Shown here piece after piece: positions 58,404-64,000 of a stretch of DNA of 64,000 bases. The notes under the pieces were generated by a model that was not told where the DNA came from, did not search any database, and saw only the letters and a list, made by a program, of their open reading frames with translations. The position numbers were made by a program, and so were the translations under genes. The stretch comes from Desulfoluna butyratoxydans (GTDB taxonomy: Bacteria; Desulfobacterota; Desulfobacteria; Desulfobacterales; Desulfolunaceae): positions 215,620 to 279,619 of the forward strand of contig NZ_CAADHO010000007.1 in NCBI RefSeq assembly GCF_900699765.1, in the 5' to 3' direction. Numbering within the stretch: the first letter of the stretch is position 1; each line of letters opens with the position of its first letter.

Positions 58404-59717
58404 CACTACTGTCCAAAATAGCCGCCCCAAGAAAAATTTTCTTCGAGAGACCCCTGTGATTATTGAATGTTGTTAAAATTCTGCAGAACAAGTCCCATTG
58501 TTCTGCATGCTCTCCAGCTTACGTAAATGGGAGCATTAACTGTACTGACATAGGCTCAAGTGGCAGAACATCATATGGTTGATCTATCCAAGCCCACAAA
58601 TTTCGGTGTGTAAACAGGTTGCACCTCAAAAAGGCAACAAGATTTGACAGTGACGAGCTAAATTTTGATTTTGCCTGAAGGGACTTGATAATCAACATAG
58701 CGATAAGTGTTGTCCAACTCTGTCTCATCATGGCATTTTCGGAGGTTCCAACGAATTTTTTGATTCGCAGGTTCTGCTTTATCGTTTTGAATAACAGCTC
58801 GATTTGCCATCGGTCCATATCGAAGACGACAATTTTCCGAAGCCGGTAAGGACATTTTCATAAGACTTCTTATCTGTGAACTCAATCAATACCCCCGTCA
58901 TTGATAATATTTCGATTTTTTGGAACCGCTCTTGTCTCAACGACTCGATATGCGGCATTGCTTTTCGTTCTTGTTACAAAATGGACATGATCCTGAGTTC
59001 CATCGACAAAATAGCTTGTAATCGTTGTAGGCTCGGTCCATTGCCACTACTGATTCTGGGGCGATATTCAAATTTCTCGCTCGCTACGGTGACATCATGC
59101 GTGTCACCTGTTGTGATATGCACAAAACTTGGCAGGTAGCCATCATGGTCTAAAAAGAGATGCAGCTTAACTGCACCTTTTGTTCTTCGAAATTTTGCCC
59201 ATGGAAACAGCACTAGGCAAAGGGAAATTGTTGTACTGTCAAGTGACAATAATTTGTGCTTAAATCGAAACTTATGCCAGGTCTGTGCTTTACCAAGGGT
59301 TTCATAAAAGAGACTTCTATACATCTCCCAGGGCTGCTTCTGGTTTGAATATGACAGTGTCGACTTGCTTTGGGATTGTTTCATTCCAACGTGCCTCAAC
59401 TTGCCATTGGCGGAGGTTAAACCACCAGATATTTCTCGGAGGCTTTTTGCTTGAGCTATTTGGCAGAAAAGCATGGAAACAAAATGGTCCCAGCCTTTTG
59501 CGTCTCTTTCTGCGTCGTGGTCAAGAAGACTAAGCGAGCAAACCGGTTACGGTCAAAAAAGCCTACGATTTGACTGAAAAGGCTGGCATGACGTCCTACT
59601 GATATACTCCTTGTTTGGGGAGGTCTTTGTTGGCAAACTTAACCATGCCTTATGAGGAGCTTCTTTTCAAATTCTCAGCGGTTTACTTCCGGTCAAATCC
59701 TATTTTGGACAACAGTG
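58404..59717 (-). mobile_element. IS4-type insertion sequence with intact ends and 9-bp target duplication
   Basis: Ends are CACTACTGTCCAAAATAG and, inverted, CACTGTTGTCCAAAATAG (16 of 18 identical). Immediately outside, AGCGCAATA occurs at 58395-58403 and again at 59718-59726, a 9-base target-site duplication. Element length is 1314 bases. It holds one transposase gene on the minus strand (next entry). The boundaries are seen directly; the family is from the transposase motifs. Confidence 0.85.
58519..59585 (-). pseudogene. Broken IS4-family transposase
   Basis: Pieces in order on the minus strand: LFSQIVGFFDRNRFARLV, HFVSMLFCQIAQAKSLREI, LSLDSTTISLCLVLFPWAKFRRTKGAVKLH (first aspartate region), VAMDRAYNDYKLF (second aspartate region) and DMDRWQIELLFKTIKQNLRIKKFVGTSENA (YREK-like and DDE glutamate region), ending with a normal C-terminus. 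At least three frameshifts split it, so the element cannot move on its own. Confidence 0.8.
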
Positions 59718-59797
59718 AGCGCAATAATCAAAAAGAAAGATTCACGGACAGCGATTTTGAGTTAGTTATTTAATTATAGAGAGTAATAGAGGTTTTT

Positions 59798-60574
59798 ATG
59801 CCTATTCCAAATAGTGATTTTGATTCAATCGTTAGACATCTCAAATCGCTTGGCTTGCACACCGGACATAATGTTTCTGTACACTCGAAGTTGTTATCAT
59901 TCGGCTTTATAAAAGGAGGTGCAGCTATTGTTTACAAGGCTCTTAGGCAAATTGTTGGGCCTGAAGGAACTTTAGTCTTTCCAGCGTATACTTTAAACTT
60001 GGGACCCCAAGATGTTTATGATCCTCGTAACACACCTCCAGTTGCGATGGGCGCACTCAGTGAGTACGTTTGGACATTACCTGATGTTTTAAGAAGTGAT
60101 AGTCCTTTGCATGGCCACTTGGCAACGGGGCCTTTAGCCGCTCGTGTAGTAGAAGCGGACCCGTGTAAATCAATGGGGCAAGGGTCGTCATTTTCAGTGA
60201 TGCGAAGGTTGGGTTTTAAGTTGTTGATGTTAGGATGCAGCTTTCAGGAAGGAGCAACTTTTGTGCATCATGTAGAATCCGAGGTTGGTGTCCCATATCG
60301 TAACTGGCTGAAACTAAATCGCATAAGGAAGTGTCAGAGTGGCTCATTGCTTAACATGACGTGTCATTATTACGGGCACATACATCCAGGGCGCTATGAA
60401 AATAATCTTACGCTGGTTGAGTTGGAGATGGCAAAGCAAAAAAAAATGTCAATAGTACAGGCACCTATCGGCAAAAGTTACTTCATGTCATTAGAAAAAA
60501 TTTATTCTTGTGTTTCACAAATGCTGAGTAATGACCAATATGTTTTAGTGAAACCTGTAAAGGGGGATGAATGA
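59798..60574 (+). CDS. AAC(3)-fold acyltransferase of the polysaccharide locus
   Basis: A 258-residue protein of the aminoglycoside N3-acetyltransferase fold. Family marks are VSVHSKLLSFGFIKGGAAIVYKALRQIVGPEGTLVFPAYT, the loop SPLHGHLATGPLA and HHVESEVGVPYRNW. The name reflects resistance enzymes, but members in sugar loci acylate an amino sugar. Location (four-base overlap ATGA with an adenylation enzyme and next to NeuB-type genes) makes that the better reading. GAGG is five bases before the ATG. The likely acceptor is the amine added by the aminotransferase fusion; the acyl donor is unknown. Confidence 0.83.
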   Translation: MPIPNSDFDSIVRHLKSLGLHTGHNVSVHSKLLSFGFIKGGAAIVYKALRQIVGPEGTLVFPAYTLNLGPQDVYDPRNTPPVAMGALSEYVWTLPDVLRSDSPLHGHLATGPLAARVVEADPCKSMGQGSSFSVMRRLGFKLLMLGCSFQEGATFVHHVESEVGVPYRNWLKLNRIRKCQSGSLLNMTCHYYGHIHPGRYENNLTLVELEMAKQKKMSIVQAPIGKSYFMSLEKIYSCVSQMLSNDQYVLVKPVKGDE

Positions 60575-62043
60575 GAGATATTGTCGATAGATTCTTTGAT
60601 AATGTGAAGGAAAGACCTTCCCATGCTGCGGTTATTGAGGACAACTGCTCTGTTAGTTATGAAGAATTAGGGAGAGTTGCATCTCGTATAGCGGCAGCAC
60701 TTTCTAGTGCTTCTGACCATCCCAAGGTCTTTATTCATTTACCGCAGTGTGCAGATGCTTATGCGGCCATGTTCGGTACTCTGATGGTTGGAGGATATTA
60801 TACACCGACCAATGTAAATTCGCCAGTTTTGCGTAATATTGAGATACTAAGACAGTTTTCACCGGATGTAGTATTAAGCAACAAAGAACTATCAAAGGAT
60901 TTTCCACTTAATGAGATGGGGATTAAATTTGTCGATATCGAAGAATTACCGACAGTGCCATTAAATACTATATATTCTTCGCACGATTTAGCTTATGTTA
61001 TTTTTACTTCGGGTTCGACAGGTGATCCTAAGGGAGTTATGATTCCTCGTGAGGGTTTATCTCATTACGTTCGATGGGCAATAAGGGATATGGGGATTAC
61101 TGCGGAAGATCGAATGTCTCAGCATCCTAACATTGCATTTGATCTTAGCGTGCTTGATATCTATGGGGCATTATGTGCAGGCGCTACACTATGTCCACTA
61201 ACATCTAAAATTGACAGGCTTCTGCCAGGGGATTTTATTCGTCGTTGCAAGTTAACTATTTGGAACTCTGTTCCTAGTGTTGTCGATTTAATGATACGCG
61301 CGCGACAAGTAACTACAAAGCACTTTGATTCACTTCGACTATTAACTTTTTGCGGAGAACCTCTCTACCAAAGACATCTTGATGCGATATTTGCGGCCAA
61401 CCCGTATGTTCAGGTTAATAATACGTATGGGCCAACTGAGGCAACAGTTTCGTGTACGTTAATTTGCCTTAGTGTAGATAACTACCGTATGTTTTCTGGT
61501 TCTAGTATTGCATTGGGGAGTGCAATAGATGGGATGGAGATGGAATTGATGGGCGGGGATGACTCCACCGAGGGCGAGCTAATTCTTTCAGGGCCTCAGC
61601 TTGCGCGTGGTTATTGGAATAATCAGGAAGAAACCAAAAGAGTCTTCAATATAGTTCAGACCAGTGATGGCTCCAGGCGGTATTACCGTACTGGTGATTG
61701 GTGTAAGATTGAAGATGGGCAATTGTACTTTAAAGACCGTATTGATACACAGGTGAAGATTCGAGGTAACCGCGTCGAATTGAGTGAAATTGATTCAGCG
61801 ATTTCTGGCCTTGGATATGGTAACTCATATACTGTATTTGTGGATAATATGTTGCATAGTTTTGTTGAGACTGATTCCTTACCAGACCTTAGTGTCATTA
61901 GGTCAGCCTTAGCTTGTTGCCTACCTGAATATGAGATACCTACAAAAATCAGTGCAATTAATGTGTTTCCTCGTAATGCAAATGATAAAGTTGATCGTAA
62001 GCAGTTAGTTCGTCTGGTGAATGACGATTTGTCTTGTTTATGA
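60571..62043 (+). CDS. Stand-alone amino-acid adenylation enzyme
   Basis: A 490-residue adenylate-forming enzyme of the nonribosomal-peptide A-domain type. Motifs: A3 YVIFTSGSTGDPKGVMI, A5 NNTYGPTEATVSC, A7 YYRTGDWCK, A8 DTQVKIRGNRVELSEID and A10 NANDKVDRKQLV with the catalytic lysine. The specificity pocket includes FDLSVLD (A4-side aspartate), consistent with an alpha-amino acid substrate. There is no carrier-protein or condensation domain fused, and no carrier protein gene follows before 62300, so it must work with a carrier encoded elsewhere. It overlaps the acyltransferase start. A small hairpin (AAGCCG/CGGCTT, 62055) lies just after the stop, without a T-run. Confidence 0.87.
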   Translation: MRDIVDRFFDNVKERPSHAAVIEDNCSVSYEELGRVASRIAAALSSASDHPKVFIHLPQCADAYAAMFGTLMVGGYYTPTNVNSPVLRNIEILRQFSPDVVLSNKELSKDFPLNEMGIKFVDIEELPTVPLNTIYSSHDLAYVIFTSGSTGDPKGVMIPREGLSHYVRWAIRDMGITAEDRMSQHPNIAFDLSVLDIYGALCAGATLCPLTSKIDRLLPGDFIRRCKLTIWNSVPSVVDLMIRARQVTTKHFDSLRLLTFCGEPLYQRHLDAIFAANPYVQVNNTYGPTEATVSCTLICLSVDNYRMFSGSSIALGSAIDGMEMELMGGDDSTEGELILSGPQLARGYWNNQEETKRVFNIVQTSDGSRRYYRTGDWCKIEDGQLYFKDRIDTQVKIRGNRVELSEIDSAISGLGYGNSYTVFVDNMLHSFVETDSLPDLSVIRSALACCLPEYEIPTKISAINVFPRNANDKVDRKQLVRLVNDDLSCL

Positions 62044-62302
62044 AACTGTGCTAAAAAGCCGCCTTTCGGCTTCAGTCAAGTGAAATTAAATTGTAGTTAC
62101 TTAATTTTTAAACTTTCGCTATAGATAAGTAGGAAATAATAACTTTGCTCAATAAAAATAAAGTTTATCCAGCTGAAGCGTATCAGGTTTCATGTAGAGC
62201 AAAAATTTTATGTTTAAAAAATGATTGTTCTGAAGCCGAGAGTTACAAAACTTGTGGACATCCTATGGTTCATTAAAAGCTTTATGATGTGTATAGATTT
62301 TA
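62044..62302. other. AT-rich gap after the adenylation gene
   Basis: About 260 bases with only the weak hairpin at 62055-62071. I searched for a short carrier-protein gene (DSL motif) on both strands and saw none. Confidence 0.4.
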
Positions 62303-63190
62303 CGGACACCTTGCTAAGGCATGTAAAAAGTATTAGCGAGGTTCCTATGAACAAGGCCTCAGTACGAAAGAAATATTTTCAAGGACTTGAAAATGATGCT
62401 GTCACACCTTTGTGAATGTCGCAGGCTATAATGGAGCAGAACCCGCCGGATGTCTTGGCATCAATCCATTAACATTTAGGTATTGGGGTTAGTTTGTGGG
62501 AACTTGGTAAAAAAGACCCGAGAAGCTTGTCCATCCTACCTATGAAAGATTTGAAATTCGAGATTCAGCGCTTGAAGGCTGAAAACAAACGCCTTGAAAT
62601 GAAACGTGAAATCCTAAATAGGGTGCGGCCTTCTTTGTCGAATATTCAAACTAAAATCTGACTTCATCCAGCAACAAATGCAGACTTACCCTGTTCCGTA
62701 CTATGCCGAGTTATGATGGTAAGCCTTAGTGCTTTTGATGTTTTTTTTGAACCGTAGGGGCATTTCAATTCGACCTGTAATAAATAGATTTCTAACCCAA
62801 AGGTACTGAAATAGCCTGGTGCAAAACATGACGATTGATGAAAAAGCTTGGTTACGCCTAAAAACGACAAAAAAAATAAAGAGTTACAACGAACAGCAAC
62901 CATAAGTATCACTGTTGATGAAAATGCTTTAGACAGAAAGATTTACCCTTGTGGCGGTCAATAAGGTTTGTACAACCGATATTGCATATTTTTGGACCCT
63001 TGAAAAGTGGCCTTACCTTGCCATTATCATAGGTCAATACTTTCGAAGAACCCTTGCTTGGTGTATTAGAGAGCGCATGACAAAACTTGGTACTAAGTGA
63101 TATGGACATGGCGTTTTTCGCAGAGAAAAACCGAACCTGGGTCGCTTTATCATTTTAGACCGAGGTTTTCAATATACGGAGTTATTGTCA
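62303..63190 (+). pseudogene. Decayed IS3-family insertion sequence, copy 3
   Basis: Left part has ACGGACACC (62307), like the other copies. A worn OrfA gives DLKFEIQRLKAENKRLEMKR followed by EILNRVRP; OrfB fragments include FIQQQMQTYPVPYYAE, VALSF and LDRGFQYTELLSNLVYG (HSDRGSQY-like). Stops and shifts are frequent. Further gone than copies 1 and 2. Confidence 0.55.
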
Positions 63191-63207
63191 AATCTGGTGT
63201 ACGGGGT

Positions 63208-64000
63208 CTAAGCAGCATTCTCCTCTGATTGATCCGTCACTTTGATTCCATCTTTAAATTTGATGTTGTTGACCACTAATGTAAGCAGCCGAAAGCCTTT
63301 GATTTGTCGCCACCGCTTTTGAGCTGACTCCAACAACTTAAAAACCATCGACAGAGTAGTCTCTCTTGATCCACAGTTTCGTGTACGGTTCGTCCGCAAC
63401 CGAACTGTCGCAAATGTTGACTTGATTGGGTTTGTTGTCCGTATGTGGACCCAGTGTTCCGCGGGGAAATCGTAAAATGCCAGAAGTTCCTTTCTGCTTT
63501 TCTTCAAGCATTTCATCGCGCTCGGATATTTGGGCTCAAACCGAAACAATGCTTCGTCGAATGCCTTTTGGGCGTCCTTCCGAGTCTCCTCCATCTATAT
63601 TTCATGAAGGGCCGCTTTGATTTTTGGCTGAATGGTCTTCGGCACCTTGTTCAATACGTTGGCTGTCTTATGCACCCAACAGCGTTGATGTTTTGCATCT
63701 GGGTAGCATTTGGAAAGCGCCTTCCAGAACCCAAGAGCACCATCACCCACGGCCAACTTCGGGCCCTCGGTTAAGCTACGAGAACGCAAGCCTGCGAGCA
63801 ATTCATACCAACTGGCCTCTGATTCTCGAAAGCCGTCTTCGACAGCCACCAGTTCTTTTATGTCATACTCGGTAACACCTACAATAACATTAAGGATTGC
63901 TCGTGACCGAAGGTCACATCAATCCTTTGTTCAAGAAGCCCGGTTTTCGGTACTCGATGGTCTTATAGGGTATTGCTTTTCAGCAAACAGGCGGGAGCCC
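63208..64000 (-). pseudogene. IS256-family transposase, degraded, running off the window
   Basis: On the minus strand, VIVGVTEYDIKELVAVEDGFRESE, then WYELLAGLRSRSLTEGPKLAVGDGALGFWKAL (DDE aspartate region) and QRCWVHKTANVLNK lead into LHEI, then an amber stop at 63595-63597 where IS256 relatives have tryptophan, then MEETRKDAQKAFDEALFRFEPKYP, AEHWVHIRTTNPIKSTFATVRLRT and a complete C-terminus at 63208. Further upstream (63870 to 64000) the frame is shifted or stopped as well. It is at least partly dead; the N-terminus is outside the window. Confidence 0.85.

Noticed and set aside
59798..60574. Aminoglycoside resistance gene
   Set aside because: The fold is AAC(3)-like, but the gene is coupled to polysaccharide and adenylation genes. 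A sugar acylation role fits better.
1..64000. tRNA or rRNA genes
   Set aside because: I looked through the gaps for cloverleaf-like GGTTCGAATCC arms and conserved rRNA stretches and saw none. A covariance-model search would be needed to be sure.

Overview
The window looks like chromosome of an anaerobic, probably sulfate-reducing member of the Desulfobacterota (old Deltaproteobacteria). The main reasons are a siroheme-dependent heme pathway (ahbC, hemB, ahbD), oxygen-free radical-SAM heme breakdown, and GC-rich housekeeping genes whose gaps hold palindromic repeats starting GCCTCCGGCGG, a type I recall from Desulfovibrio-like genomes. I cannot name the genus.

Region 1 (1-14.7 kb) concerns iron and tetrapyrroles. 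It starts with the stub of a flavoprotein gene, an ABC exporter and a divergent DtxR-type regulator. A seven-gene minus-strand operon (10528 to 3255) follows: radical-SAM HutW, a TonB-dependent receptor with FRAP/NPDL heme-receptor boxes, a complete ECF transporter (S, T and a double ATPase), HutX and a flavodoxin. I read it as a full route for taking heme across both membranes and opening it without oxygen. Right behind it on the same strand is the alternative heme synthesis set ahbC-hemB-ahbD, interrupted by a 219-bp repeat element.

Region 2 (14.8-27 kb) holds a ClpX-like ATPase with an unusual C-terminal extension, a hybrid histidine kinase followed by a small secreted protein, a PstS-like binding protein and a porin, then a secreted protein with YadA-like head repeats, a secreted inactive-caspase/PEGA/sulfatase-modifying-factor fusion, and a five-repeat S1 protein.

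Region 3 (27-44 kb) is housekeeping: nitroreductase, elbB, a Nudix hydrolase, rsmG, ileS, lspA, lgt, holA, a macrodomain protein, a cytidylate-kinase-like protein with a BON domain, cmk, rpsA, sppA and a Sua5-type protein. Its gaps are packed with several families of palindromic repeats, including an exact 188-bp-period tandem duplication.

Region 4 (44.3-64 kb) is clearly AT-richer and looks acquired. It is a surface polysaccharide locus: a Wzz-like chain-length protein, four UDP-sugar enzymes giving N-acetyl-hexosaminuronic and hexuronic acids, then a NeuB-type sialic-acid-like synthase, a sugar dehydratase, an unknown protein, a cytidylyltransferase-aminotransferase fusion, an AAC(3)-fold acyltransferase and a stand-alone amino-acid adenylation enzyme. 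Together they suggest an unusual nine-carbon or related acidic sugar carrying an amino-acid or acyl group. No glycosyltransferase, flippase or polymerase is visible, so the locus probably continues beyond 64000. It is broken up by decayed IS3 copies, an IS4-type element with intact ends and a 9-bp target duplication, and a decayed IS256 element at the right edge.
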